Assembly: GCA_947474595.1 (NCBI GenBank)
Contig: CANJIV010000001.1
Coordinates: 248,001 to 312,000 of the forward strand
DNA from: Solirubrobacterales bacterium
GTDB taxonomy: Bacteria > Actinomycetota > Thermoleophilia > Solirubrobacterales > Solirubrobacteraceae
Direction: 5' to 3'
DNA: 64,000 bases
A program made the translations under genes and the position numbers. The notes under the pieces were generated by a model that had not been told where the DNA came from, searched no databases, and worked only from the letters and a program-made list of their open reading frames with translations. This document shows, one piece after another, positions 36,038 to 44,401 of the stretch (positions are counted from its first letter, which is position 1; the number at the start of each line of letters is the position of its first letter).

Positions 36038-36241
36038 ATGGCTAATGGAACCGTCAAATGGTTTAGCGACGATAAGGGCTTCGGCTTCATCACACCCGAT
36101 GACGGCAGTCGCGATCTTTTCGTTCACTTCAGTGGCATCGGTGGCGATGGCTTTCGCACCCTAGCCGAAGGAATGAAGGTCACCTACGAAGAAGAAGAGG
36201 GCGAGAAGGGACCAAAGGCAGTCGACGTCACGCCCGTCTAG
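36038..36241 (+). CDS. cspA: cold-shock protein (CspA family)
   Basis: A 67-residue single cold-shock domain that binds single-stranded RNA or DNA and melts secondary structure. RNP-1 is KGFGFI and RNP-2 is [16 protein letters not shown] is the conserved start, and [11 protein letters not shown] the usual end. The ATG at 36038 has a strong GGGAGGGG ribosome site; an earlier ATG at 35984 would add 18 residues outside the domain. The leader of at least 100 bases contains several hairpins. Confidence 0.95.
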   Translation: MANGTVKWFSDDKGFGFITPDDGSRDLFVHFSGIGGDGFRTLAEGMKVTYEEEEGEKGPKAVDVTPV

Positions 36242-36242
36242 T

Positions 36243-36280
36243 CTGAGCTTCTCTGCGCCGAACGGCGTCCGCAAGCTCAG
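36243..36280. terminator. bidirectional terminator hairpin between convergent genes
   Basis: CTGAGCTT (36243-36250) pairs with AAGCTCAG (36273-36280), and GCGCCG/CGGCGT pair inside, giving a long stem directly after the cold-shock stop codon. The convergent ABC permease ends at 36277. No long T-run is seen on either strand. Confidence 0.65.
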
Positions 36281-37050
36281 CTGAGTCCGGTCCTGCGCAT
36301 CGAGCGCAGGGCCAATCCACCGAATATCGCCAGCAAGCCGAATAGGGCCACGAAGGCCGGCCAAGTGGTCGCCCACGTGACGTCGCCGACAAAACCCTGA
36401 CGGACCCCCTCAAGGATGTAAGTCACGGGGTTGAGTCGAGCGATCTCTTCCAACCACGGTGTGAGCAGAACAAAGGGCGCATAGGCGGTCGTCAACAACG
36501 TCGCCGCGAACATCCCGATCTGCATTAAGGGGGCTGCCTGCTGGGTCTTGAAGCGCAGCGCGATAATCGCTCCCCAGCAGGCCGCTATCGCCGCATAGCC
36601 ACAGACGATCGGGACCATCACCAAGATCTCAGCGAAGCCCGGCCAGGCCGCGCCGAAGATCTCGCCTACTAGCAGCAGAAAGCTTGCTGGCAACAGCGCG
36701 CGAAGCGCCGCCGAGCCGACTATGCCAGCCAATATGACGAGCCTAGGAACAGGCGCAAGCAGTAACCGATCAAACCACCCTTGCTCGATGTCCCGAGCCA
36801 AATTGACTCCTGTTGCCGCTCCCGTAAAGCCTGCTCCCTGCAGAAATCCAACAGCGATGATGTAAGAGAGGAAGTTCGGGGCCTCGTAGCCCGGCAGCTC
36901 GGCGGCCTTGGAGAAAACACTCGCGAGGCCGGCGATGATGATCGTCGGAGCGAGCACTCCTGGGATGGCCGCCGCAGGCACTCGCGCGATCTCATTCATC
37001 GCACGGCGGATCAGCGCAGAGATGACTCGCATGTCGGCTACAGCGGGCAT
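36277..37050 (-). CDS. ABC-2 type transporter permease
   Basis: A 257-residue membrane protein with six predicted spans, in the DrrB/NodJ-like ABC-2 family. The order is a short cytoplasmic start, a first span (IPGVLAPTIIIAGLASVF), then ARDIEQGWFDRLLLAPVPR, the coupling-helix region, and later spans ending in LFGLLAIFGGLALRSMRR. LNPVTYILEGVRQG is the conserved loop of this family. It follows a second permease by 4 bases and an ATPase gene, making a three-gene exporter operon. Two different permeases point to a heterodimeric membrane part. Confidence 0.88.
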   Translation of the reverse strand: MPAVADMRVISALIRRAMNEIARVPAAAIPGVLAPTIIIAGLASVFSKAAELPGYEAPNFLSYIIAVGFLQGAGFTGAATGVNLARDIEQGWFDRLLLAPVPRLVILAGIVGSAALRALLPASFLLLVGEIFGAAWPGFAEILVMVPIVCGYAAIAACWGAIIALRFKTQQAAPLMQIGMFAATLLTTAYAPFVLLTPWLEEIARLNPVTYILEGVRQGFVGDVTWATTWPAFVALFGLLAIFGGLALRSMRRTGLS

Positions 37051-37054
37051 CAGA

Positions 37055-37822
37055 TCAGCTGTCAGCCAATCGAGTCCGAAGAGCAGATACCGCCAATGCA
37101 GTCATAACCACGGCCAACCCAATAGCGACTGCGAACCCTTCGAGCACTGGCTCCGCTGACATCTGCGAGATCATCGGGCTTCGCATTCCATCTGCGATAT
37201 AGGAGAGCGGGTTGTAGGCCGCGATCGTCTTAGCCGGCTCGACAAGCTGGCTCGCCGGGAAGAAGGCAGACGAAAGAAAGAGCACGACGAACGCCAAGGG
37301 GAAAATCCCTTGAACGACCGAAGTACTTTTGGAGCGCAGCGCTAACACCATCCCGAGCCCACCAAAGCCGACTCCCGCTATCACCCCTATTCCCATCACG
37401 ACCAACACACCAGTGAACCCGCTCTCGATCGTCGCTCCGAAGAGAAGGCCTAGGGCGAGGAAGAAGGCGACTTGGATCGAGGCAATCGCCGCATGTCCAG
37501 CCAGGCGACCGAAGACGATCGAGCTGCGAGAGATCGGCGAGACCGCTAGGCGGTCAAAGAATCCCCCCTCTATTTCTAGTCCGGTAGCGATCCCGACCGA
37601 GACGCCAGCCAAGAGCAACGACTGCGTCGTGGCTGCGGCAAGTTGAAAATCTAAGAAGCCACGGACAGGCGGAAATCCAGGCAGTGCGAGAGTCGCTGAA
37701 AGCCCGCCAACGTTGACCGCCAAGAGGAGTGTCGGGAAGATGAACATCGGCGCCAAGAACTGGGGCCGGCGTAAAGAGTTGCGAAGGGCGCGACGCCCCA
37801 ACGCCACCGTCGTGCGCGTCAT
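37055..37822 (-). CDS. ABC-2 type transporter permease
   Basis: A 255-residue permease homologous to its neighbour. LEIEGGFFDRLAVSPISRSS is the coupling region, equivalent to DIEQGWFDRLLLAP in the partner, and YNPLSYIADGMRSP matches LNPVTYILEGVRQG. Six spans are predicted. The ATG at 37822 overlaps the end of the ATPase gene by 4 bases. The cargo is unknown; DrrAB-like exporters move lipids, drugs or polyketides. Confidence 0.88.
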   Translation of the reverse strand: MTRTTVALGRRALRNSLRRPQFLAPMFIFPTLLLAVNVGGLSATLALPGFPPVRGFLDFQLAAATTQSLLLAGVSVGIATGLEIEGGFFDRLAVSPISRSSIVFGRLAGHAAIASIQVAFFLALGLLFGATIESGFTGVLVVMGIGVIAGVGFGGLGMVLALRSKSTSVVQGIFPLAFVVLFLSSAFFPASQLVEPAKTIAAYNPLSYIADGMRSPMISQMSAEPVLEGFAVAIGLAVVMTALAVSALRTRLADS

Positions 37823-38778
37823 GCGTCTTGTTCACCTTCCGCGCCTTCGAGGTGGCGGCCGGTCTTTTCGACAAAGACATCGTCTAGCGTCGGCTCGAGT
37901 AAATCCAGATTAGCGACGCCGATTCCTGCCTCATCCAGAGCGCGGACGATTGGTGCTATCTCGGCCGCTCCGTCGGGAACCGAGATCAAGAGGCGACCCG
38001 GCTTAAGCGGCTCTAGCAGAGGGCCAAAACGCGCGAGCACCGCCTCTGCTGGGACGGCGTCGGCGTCATCGAGCAAACCGATGTCAAGGCGCGGATCTCC
38101 AACTTGAGCCTTCAACGACGCCGGAGTACCTTCGGCCACTATCTTGCCCGCGCTGATAATCCCTACGCGATCGGCGAGCTGGTCGGCCTCCTCTAGGTAC
38201 TGAGTCGTAAGAAAGACCGTCGTACCATCGTTTTTTAGTCGTCGCACCTCATCCCACAAAGTCATCCGGGATACGGGGTCAAGTCCGGTCGTCGGCTCGT
38301 CGAGGAAAAGTACCTGCGGCTCGTGGATCAGAGCCATCGCGAGATCTAGGCGTCGGCGCATCCCTCCGGAGTAGGTCCCCACACGACGGTCTTGAGCCTT
38401 ACTCAGGCCAACGCGTTCGATTAGATCTTGTCCGCGCGCGCGCACGCTAGCGCGAGGTATTGCGTGCAGCGTAGCCTGCAACTCGATCAACTCGCGACCC
38501 GTCATCAACAGGTCCAAGGCGGCATCTTGGAGAGCGACGCCGATCCGTCGGCGCACCTTAGCTGGCTCCGTAGCAACGTTGTATCCAGCTACTAGTGCTG
38601 TACCACCAGTTGGACGCAAGAGGGTGACAAGCATCCGCACCGTTGTCGTCTTGCCGGCTCCATTTGGTCCCAGAAAGCCATATACCTCACCCTCGGCAAT
38701 ATTGAGGTCGATCCCGTCTACAGCCTTGATAGACCCCTTGAACTCTCGCTCGAGGCCACGAACATCGATTGCGCTCAT
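37819..38778 (-). CDS. ABC transporter ATP-binding protein (DrrA-like)
   Basis: A 319-residue ATPase from ATG 38778 (an upstream in-frame codon at 38799 adds seven residues). Walker A is GPNGAGKTTT, the signature is YSGGMRRRLDLAMAL, and Walker B is VLFLDEPTTGLD, with the switch His replaced by a TTQYLEEAD segment as is normal for this group. The C-terminal about 80 residues form the DrrA-type extension (ISVPDGAAEIAPIVRALDEAGI) ending in LEPTLDDVFVEKTGR. It drives export through the two permeases downstream. Confidence 0.92.
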   Translation of the reverse strand: MSAIDVRGLEREFKGSIKAVDGIDLNIAEGEVYGFLGPNGAGKTTTVRMLVTLLRPTGGTALVAGYNVATEPAKVRRRIGVALQDAALDLLMTGRELIELQATLHAIPRASVRARGQDLIERVGLSKAQDRRVGTYSGGMRRRLDLAMALIHEPQVLFLDEPTTGLDPVSRMTLWDEVRRLKNDGTTVFLTTQYLEEADQLADRVGIISAGKIVAEGTPASLKAQVGDPRLDIGLLDDADAVPAEAVLARFGPLLEPLKPGRLLISVPDGAAEIAPIVRALDEAGIGVANLDLLEPTLDDVFVEKTGRHLEGAEGEQDA

Positions 38779-38894
38779 ACTCTGCAGCTTAGCCCTCAAT
38801 GCCCGCTAACACGGGGCCCAGCGAGATGATTAGGTCCACAATCCACTGCAACTCGGCGCCCACTGCGACTTTTCCTGCTTCTGTCGTGTTCAAT

Positions 38895-39596
38895 ATGTAT
38901 ATGCGAATCCACCTAACAGCTGTCGCCACAATTTCTGCGGTCGCTCTGCTCATCCCAGCGGTCGCCTCTGCCACCAAAATCGAACTCGGCGAAATGGATG
39001 CCTCGGTAACCGCTACGTGTCCGACCAACTGTCAGGCCGTCAGCCGCGTGACGGGCTATCAGACCCTCGCCGGCCTGCTGCCACCAAAAGACGGTAAATC
39101 AGGAAGCCCGCGCAAAGACTTATTCGTTGCGCCCGGCGAGGGACGTATCGTCTCGATCACGTTGAAGCTTGGAAAGCCCAACAAGGCCCAGCTGGCCTTC
39201 TTCACGGAGCGCCTGGGAGCAGCATCCCAAGTTCGCGTAGCGATCATTAAGCCCAAGTACAAGCGCAACAACGATGACCGCAACGTCCTCAATGCTCAGA
39301 GCGACCTCATCGAACTCAACCAGTACTTCGGCAAGACCGTCGAGATTCCACTCAAGACCAGCCTGCTGGTGCGTAAGGGCTACATCGTCGCCTTAACAAT
39401 CCCAACTTGGGCTCCAGTGCTTGCTGCTGGAACGGGATACGACAATACCTTCGCTTGGCGTGCTAGCCGTGGCAAGCCATGTGCTGACACGATGACCCAA
39501 GCAGCACAAGAGCTCGCGGGCTCCTTCACTCAGTACTTCTGCCAGTACCGCACAGCACGGCTGACCTACTCGGCCACGATGATCTCAACGCCCTGA
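38895..39596 (+). CDS. secreted protein of unknown function
   Basis: From ATG 38895 (or 38901) the product has about 233 residues. Residues 1-27 are a Sec signal peptide ending in IPAVASA. The mature part has pairs of Cys (TCPTNCQAV near its start; GKPCAD and FCQYRT near its end), so disulphides are likely. The middle contains beta-rich text such as GRIVSITLKLGKPNKAQLAFF, resembling extracellular beta-sandwich domains. I recognise no family. The longer frame from 38799 overlaps no gene but would bury the signal peptide. It is divergent from the ABC operon. Confidence 0.72.
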   Translation: MYMRIHLTAVATISAVALLIPAVASATKIELGEMDASVTATCPTNCQAVSRVTGYQTLAGLLPPKDGKSGSPRKDLFVAPGEGRIVSITLKLGKPNKAQLAFFTERLGAASQVRVAIIKPKYKRNNDDRNVLNAQSDLIELNQYFGKTVEIPLKTSLLVRKGYIVALTIPTWAPVLAAGTGYDNTFAWRASRGKPCADTMTQAAQELAGSFTQYFCQYRTARLTYSATMISTP

Positions 39597-39646
39597 CCTT
39601 GACCGCCTAACCTGCGGCGATCGCTGCGCTTGAGCTTGAGCCCCGG

Positions 39647-40051
39647 CTACTGGCCGGGGCTAAGGCCGCCGGTGCCGTCACCGGTCGTGCCAGCCGCAGG
39701 AGGAGCAGAGCCGCCGGTGTTGTCGCCGACGGGATCAGGTGCAGGCGTGGCTGCTGGATCAGGAGTGGCCGTCCCAGAAGTATCGGGCGCGGTACCGCCA
39801 GAGTTGTCAATCGCGGTGCCCCCGGTCGCATCCTGAGTCGCTGCGCCTGAGGTATCCCCCGTGGTATCTGCTGGCGTGGCCGTCGCTGACTTCGTGGTCG
39901 AAGTCGCCGGAGCCACAATCGAATCTACTGCCTTAGAAACCGTTAGCTCGGGTGTCGTGAGGGCAACGTTGTCACCGCCACCGCAGCCAGCAACGCCGCC
40001 GCCGCCAATAGCGACAGCAGCCGCAACCAAGATAGAAAGCTTAGGGCTCAT
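39647..40051 (-). CDS. lipoprotein with Thr/Gly/Pro/Ala-rich low-complexity body
   Basis: A 134-residue predicted lipoprotein. The signal peptide ends in the lipobox VAGC (GGGVAGCGGG), so Cys would be lipidated and the protein kept on the outer face of the membrane. The rest is low complexity, rich in Thr, Ala, Gly, Asp and Pro (GTAIDNSGGTAPDTSGTA), probably disordered and possibly O-glycosylated. ATG 40051 is supported by a strong AAAGGAG site; a longer frame to 40216 overlaps the next gene. Function unknown. Confidence 0.75.
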   Translation of the reverse strand: MSPKLSILVAAAVAIGGGGVAGCGGGDNVALTTPELTVSKAVDSIVAPATSTTKSATATPADTTGDTSGAATQDATGGTAIDNSGGTAPDTSGTATPDPAATPAPDPVGDNTGGSAPPAAGTTGDGTGGLSPGQ

Positions 40052-40070
40052 AGAGATGATCTCCTTTGAT

Positions 40071-40334
40071 CTATAGCGCGGCCATACGGCGGCCGCAGTT
40101 GGGGCAGTCGTTGAGGTCGCGTTGGGCGAACTGATCGCACCAGTTGCAGACACGCAAGTACTCAACCGCCCAGGGAAGCTGGCTCTTAGAAGGTGCGAGC
40201 GGGAGCACCTTGCCAACTACGTCGTAGGGCTCACCCGAAGCATGATCGACGTAGATCCGTCCGGGTTGGGCCTCAGTAATGATTTCGCTGCCGCTGGAAG
40301 GGGCCCGTAGTCGGTACCTCTGAGATGTGCTCAT
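40071..40334 (-). CDS. small zinc-ribbon protein
   Basis: An 87-residue protein (ATG 40334) with two Cys pairs near its C-terminus, CNWCDQ and CPNCGRRM, forming a zinc ribbon. The N-terminal half (YRLRAPSSGSEIITEAQPGRIYVD) is predicted beta-rich. It could be a nucleic-acid or protein-interaction module. It precedes the lipoprotein gene by about 20 bases on the same strand and is divergent from the glycosyltransferase, with only about 17 bases between start codons. Confidence 0.7.
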   Translation of the reverse strand: MSTSQRYRLRAPSSGSEIITEAQPGRIYVDHASGEPYDVVGKVLPLAPSKSQLPWAVEYLRVCNWCDQFAQRDLNDCPNCGRRMAAL

Positions 40335-40351
40335 ATCTGTCAACTTTACCA

Positions 40352-42025
40352 ATGCGCGCCGTCAAGGCCGCCGATAGGCACAACACTCCACTACCCTCGC
40401 TGATCTTGCGCATCCTTATCTTCCACGGCTACCTACTCGCCGGAACTGGCTCAAACGTCTACAACGCTAATTTGGCGGCCGCTTTAGCCGAGCTTGGTCA
40501 TGAGGTTCACCTAGTTACTCAAGAGCGCCACGCCGCCGACCTTGGGTTCGTAGACGCAGTTGGTAATTGGGACACCGGGGGCTTGAAGATCGAGACTCTG
40601 CGCACTCCGGTTCGCGTGACCGCATACCGCCCTGATATCGGGAAGGTTCTGCCGGTCTATGTCGCTGACCGCTACGACGCCCTCGAGGCCCGGCTGTTCT
40701 CAGATCTCAGCGACGATCAATTAGAGAGCTACATCGCAGCCAACGTCGCGGCCGTAAGCGATGTCATCGCCGCCGTCCGCCCTGACGTAGCGTTGGCCAA
40801 CCATCTTGTGATGGGGCCAGTCATTCTTGCGCGAGCGCTTGAGGCTCCAGCTATCCCCTACGCCGTCAAGATCCACGGCAGCGCATTGGAGTACACAGTC
40901 AAGGCCGACCCGACCCGGTTTCTGCCTTATGCCGTGGAGGGCTTAAAGAGCGCTCGGGGCATCCTCGTCGGATCGCGCCATACCGCCGAGAGCCTCTGGA
41001 CCGCCCTCGATGACAGCTCGATCCAGGCACGCACACGGCTTGGACCACCGGGAGTCAACGTAACTACCTTCGCGCCACGCGAGCGTGATCTGGCCACTGT
41101 CGGGCTTGCCCGGCTGCGGGCACGCCTAAGTGGCGCCACTGGCGCCACGATCGATCCCAAACAAGACCAATCGAGCTTTGCACGCGACCCCCACGAGGCC
41201 GCAGCAGCGCTAACTAGGCTCGATCCCAGCAACGACCGGCTCGTCTCCTACGTCGGCAAGATCATCATCTCCAAGGGCGTCGACCTGATGCTCTGCGCCT
41301 GGCCGCTCGTGCTCGAAGAGGTACCAACGGCGCGCCTAGTGATAATCGGCTTCGGTGCCTATCGTGAAGGCCTTGAGCGGATGCTGGCACTGCTCGCCGC
41401 CGGTGACCTTGCGGGGGTAGTCGACATGGCCCAACAAGGGCGCGCGCTAGAAGGCGGCCCGAGTTCTCCGCTTGAACACCTAATCAGCTTCCTAGCGCGG
41501 CTGGAGAGCGACGAGAGGGGCCGCGAGCGGTATCTGGCTAGTGCGAGGCGTCTCGCCGACCGCGTAGTCCTAACGGGCCGCCTAGAGCACGAGGAGATGG
41601 TTGACGTTCTGCCGCTCTGCGAGGCCCAAATCGTCCCCAGCACATTCCCGGAGGCCTTTGGGATGGTCGCTGCCGAAGCTAGCGCCTGTGGAGTCCTGCC
41701 CATCTGTGCGGGGCACTCCGGACTTGCTGAAGTGACACAGGCGCTTGCTAGCTCCGTGCCAGAGCCGGTCCGTGACTGGCTCTCCTTTCCCGTTGATGAC
41801 TACGCTGTCGAGGCAATTGCAAGCCGTCTTTGCGCTTGGATGACCGCTCCACAGGCGCTACGAGAGGCCACCCGAGAGGCCTTGGTAGCGACCGCTCGAG
41901 ATCGTTACTCATGGCACGGAGTAGCCCGCGGAGTCCTCGATGCCGCACAAGGGCACCTCGATGACTTACCCGCACCGCGGCCACTTGGCCTAGGCACGCC
42001 GCCCGACCGCCCAGTGCTCGGATAG
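40352..42025 (+). CDS. glycosyltransferase, GT4, with large insertion
   Basis: A 557-residue GT-B protein, long for GT4. The N-terminal acceptor loop is FHGYLLAGTGSNVYNANLA; PYAVKIHGSALEYTV holds the HG motif. The donor domain contains SYVGKIIISKGVDLML and PSTFPEAFGMVAAEASACGVLPI. Between them is a charged linker (about 255-290), and a helical insertion of about 60 residues (about 345-405, with EGGPSSPLEHLISFL) interrupts the donor domain. The start is uncertain: ATG 40352 or a TTG about 20 codons later, just before ILIFHGYLL. It is outside the main polysaccharide locus. Confidence 0.82.
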   Translation: MRAVKAADRHNTPLPSLILRILIFHGYLLAGTGSNVYNANLAAALAELGHEVHLVTQERHAADLGFVDAVGNWDTGGLKIETLRTPVRVTAYRPDIGKVLPVYVADRYDALEARLFSDLSDDQLESYIAANVAAVSDVIAAVRPDVALANHLVMGPVILARALEAPAIPYAVKIHGSALEYTVKADPTRFLPYAVEGLKSARGILVGSRHTAESLWTALDDSSIQARTRLGPPGVNVTTFAPRERDLATVGLARLRARLSGATGATIDPKQDQSSFARDPHEAAAALTRLDPSNDRLVSYVGKIIISKGVDLMLCAWPLVLEEVPTARLVIIGFGAYREGLERMLALLAAGDLAGVVDMAQQGRALEGGPSSPLEHLISFLARLESDERGRERYLASARRLADRVVLTGRLEHEEMVDVLPLCEAQIVPSTFPEAFGMVAAEASACGVLPICAGHSGLAEVTQALASSVPEPVRDWLSFPVDDYAVEAIASRLCAWMTAPQALREATREALVATARDRYSWHGVARGVLDAAQGHLDDLPAPRPLGLGTPPDRPVLG

Positions 42026-42037
42026 GATTGCACCAAG

Positions 42038-42781
42038 ATGATGATCAGCCGCCCGTCTAATCCGGTCCGACGCCGAAGCGCCGCCGCCGCAACAGCTGTC
42101 GCCATAACGGCGCTGCTTGCTGCCTTGACTGGCTGCGGTGGTGTCAGCGGAGAGGGCAACAGCCTCGTCGCTGGCAAAGAGGCCTTTATTGCTAAGTGCG
42201 GGTCATGCCACACGCTTAACCGGGCCGGCACAAAAGGACTCACCGGCCCCAACCTTGACGAGGCCTTTCAGCAGTCCCTCAAAGATGGCTTCGGGCGCGA
42301 CACAGTTCAAGGCATCGTCTACCAGCAGATCCTTTTTCCCAACAGAAATGGCGTCATGCAGGCCAAAATCGCAGAGGGCGACTTGGCACTAGAGATCGCC
42401 CACTACGTTGCCGACGTGGCTGCCAAGCCAGGCAAGGATGTAGGTGCGCTCGGCGACGTTGGGCGCGTTACGCAAAAGCCGTTGGCGACCGCCAAGGATG
42501 GCGTACTCGTAATGCCAGCAGACCCCGGCGGCCAACTTCTTTACACCTTTAAGAATGCAGTCTCCACGGCAGGGCCACTTGTGATCAATACGCCTAACAA
42601 GTCCCAGACCCCACACAACATCGCTATCGATGGTTCTGGAGCCAACGCCACCGGCAAGGTTGTCGTTGGCGGCGGTACTTCAACGATCAGCGTTACCGTT
42701 GCTGGTGGTAAGTACGACTTCTTCTGCACGGTTCCGGGCCATCGCGAGGCTGGCATGGAAGGCGTTCTGACCGTTAAGTAG
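42038..42781 (+). CDS. lipoprotein fusing cytochrome c and cupredoxin domains
   Basis: A 247-residue electron carrier. The lipobox LTGC puts lipid on Cys33, anchoring it outside. Domain 1 (about 40-130) is a class I cytochrome c with CGSCH (Cys54, Cys57, His58) and a probable Met107 ligand in NGVMQAK. Domain 2 (about 155-247) is a plastocyanin-like type 1 copper domain with His193 (TPHNIA), Cys230, His235 and Met240 (CTVPGHREAGM). Both redox centres in one lipoprotein next to a cytochrome oxidase cluster suggest it delivers electrons to the CuA subunit. Its 3' end overlaps the convergent ctaG by 8 bases. Confidence 0.9.
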   Translation: MMISRPSNPVRRRSAAAATAVAITALLAALTGCGGVSGEGNSLVAGKEAFIAKCGSCHTLNRAGTKGLTGPNLDEAFQQSLKDGFGRDTVQGIVYQQILFPNRNGVMQAKIAEGDLALEIAHYVADVAAKPGKDVGALGDVGRVTQKPLATAKDGVLVMPADPGGQLLYTFKNAVSTAGPLVINTPNKSQTPHNIAIDGSGANATGKVVVGGGTSTISVTVAGGKYDFFCTVPGHREAGMEGVLTVK

Positions 42782-43652
42782 GACGCCGCGCAGGCTGGGT
42801 CGAAGCGTCAGCTTGGTTGGTCAGGGAAACAGTAGGCGTGGCGGGGAGTGCAGTCCCACTCTCCTGGCGATCACTGTCCGAAGCCGCCCGCCAGAAGAAC
42901 AACGTCAGTACAAACATCACCACGATCACGTCAAGGGTCATCATCATCCCACCCGCAATCTGTTGGTCAGTCAGCGGAGTCAGCCCGTACTTGGACGCGC
43001 TGTCTCCATAAAAAGCGGAGTACGCAGGCGCCCGCATGAAGACAAACGCGACCCCGAGGAACATGCTCGCCATGCGGGCCGCACCGAGGTGGCCGATCTT
43101 CCATAGATGGCCTGGCATCCGTGCCTTGCCCGGCTCAAGGGCGGCCCACCAGACGAGCATGCTGGCGCCAACAAAAGAGATGTGTTGGGCGGCATGGACG
43201 TAGGGATTGCGTAGTGCTCCGACAAAAGCGAACTGCAAGTGCCAGAAGTAGAGGGTAATCACAAACAGCGGAAGCGCCACCAAAGGGCGGCGTAGAAAGC
43301 TAAAAATAGCTCGCAACCAGTGCTGATGGGCCAGTGGCACGAGAACTGCCCTAGGCAGAATGAAGACCAGTACAGGCGTGCGCATGCCGACGATCAGCAG
43401 CGGCGCAGCAAGATCGGCGATCAGGAGATGTTGGGCCATGTGAGCCGTCAACAGTTGATCGCTGTAGGTATCGATTGGCGACAGCAGGCCGGCGGCCATC
43501 AGCCCTATGCCGGCATACCAAGAGGCCTGCTGCCACCTGCTTATCTGCCAACCCCTACGGGCAAGGATCGTGATTGCGCGGGCGTAGAGGCCAATGCCAG
43601 CCAGAAGAGTGACCAGCACGCCGGGATCAAGCGAAAAGCTCACAGAAGCCAT
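42774..43652 (-). CDS. ctaG: caa3-type cytochrome c oxidase assembly protein CtaG
   Basis: A 292-residue membrane protein with about seven spans, matching the caa3_CtaG family that helps form the CuB site. Conserved His are in TAHMAQHLLIADL, LYFWHLQF and YVHAAQHISFV. Spans run from residue 12 to about 255, followed by a hydrophilic tail. The gene is last in the A2 oxidase operon (ctaC-ctaD-usp-ctaE-small TM-ctaG). ATG start at 43652. Its family is different from the Cox11-type CtaG. Confidence 0.9.
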   Translation of the reverse strand: MASVSFSLDPGVLVTLLAGIGLYARAITILARRGWQISRWQQASWYAGIGLMAAGLLSPIDTYSDQLLTAHMAQHLLIADLAAPLLIVGMRTPVLVFILPRAVLVPLAHQHWLRAIFSFLRRPLVALPLFVITLYFWHLQFAFVGALRNPYVHAAQHISFVGASMLVWWAALEPGKARMPGHLWKIGHLGAARMASMFLGVAFVFMRAPAYSAFYGDSASKYGLTPLTDQQIAGGMMMTLDVIVVMFVLTLFFWRAASDSDRQESGTALPATPTVSLTNQADASTQPARRPT

Positions 43653-43661
43653 TGTGACGAC

Positions 43662-43772
43662 TTAGAAGATCTCTCGGCACAGCAGCACGAGCCCGACGAT
43701 CACGGCTACGACGACGATGACGTAGATGAGGAACCGAAAGGCCTCCTCCTCCGACCGCAGCGGGTTAAGCAC
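43662..43772 (-). CDS. 36-residue single-span membrane protein in the oxidase operon
   Basis: A small gene between ctaE and ctaG. The GTG at 43772 opens 36 codons and a TAA closes it at 43662; an in-frame stop sits two codons before the GTG, so no longer form is possible. The protein starts MLNPLRSEEEAFRFLIY, then a single span (IVVVAVIVGLVLL) and a CREIF tail. It is 21 bases after ctaE and 9 bases before ctaG. Its size and place fit a tiny oxidase subunit like subunit IIa of ba3 oxidases or an assembly factor, but I cannot assign a family. Confidence 0.7.
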   Translation of the reverse strand: MLNPLRSEEEAFRFLIYVIVVVAVIVGLVLLCREIF

Positions 43773-43792
43773 GGGTTACGGTCCCTAGGGGC

Positions 43793-44401
43793 CTAGAGGA
43801 TGTAGATCGTCGCATAGACAACGACCCACATAACGTCAACGAAGTGCCAATAGATCCCCGGCACTTCGACCCCGCGGTGGTGCTCGGCGCTGAAGTGGCC
43901 ACGGAAAGCTCGTACCGTGACCATTAGTAGCAGCGTAAGTCCGATGAAAACGTGTGCTCCGTGCAGGCCGGTAAGACCGTAGAAGATCGAGCCCTGAGCG
44001 CTCTCGGTCGGCGAGTAGCCCAGATGAATGTACTCGTTGACCTGAATAAACAAGAAGCAGGCCCCCAACAAGAAGGTGCTCAACATCCCGACCTTAAAGG
44101 CGAAGCGGTTGCCTGATTTAACGGAGTGCAGAGCCCAATGCAGCGTCAGCGATGATGAGATCAGGATAAGTGTGTTGATACCTGCGATTGCCCATGGAAT
44201 CTCTTGTCCGAGCGCCGGCCATGAATCGGTATTTACAACACGAATGAAGAAATAAGCAGTAAAGAAAGCACCGAAGACCATGATCTCGGAGATGATGAAA
44301 AGCAGCATCCCGAGCATGGCGGGGTCAACGCGGGAGGACTTATTGGCCTCCGGTGGGCCGTGATGGTCGTGCTCGAGATGTGAAACGGATGCGGCTTCCA
44401 T
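43793..44401 (-). CDS. ctaE: cytochrome c oxidase subunit III
   Basis: A 202-residue protein with five predicted spans, normal for bacterial short subunit III. FIISEIMVFGAFFTAYFF is the conserved first span with Glu, and GLTGLHGAHVFIGL and HRGVEVPGIYWHFVDVMWVVVY (typical of subunit III) close the protein. The ATG at 44401 directly abuts the stop codon of the upstream universal-stress-like gene. It stabilises subunit I and its proton uptake. This is the only subunit III in a region with two sets of subunits I and II. Confidence 0.93.
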   Translation of the reverse strand: MEAASVSHLEHDHHGPPEANKSSRVDPAMLGMLLFIISEIMVFGAFFTAYFFIRVVNTDSWPALGQEIPWAIAGINTLILISSSLTLHWALHSVKSGNRFAFKVGMLSTFLLGACFLFIQVNEYIHLGYSPTESAQGSIFYGLTGLHGAHVFIGLTLLLMVTVRAFRGHFSAEHHRGVEVPGIYWHFVDVMWVVVYATIYIL

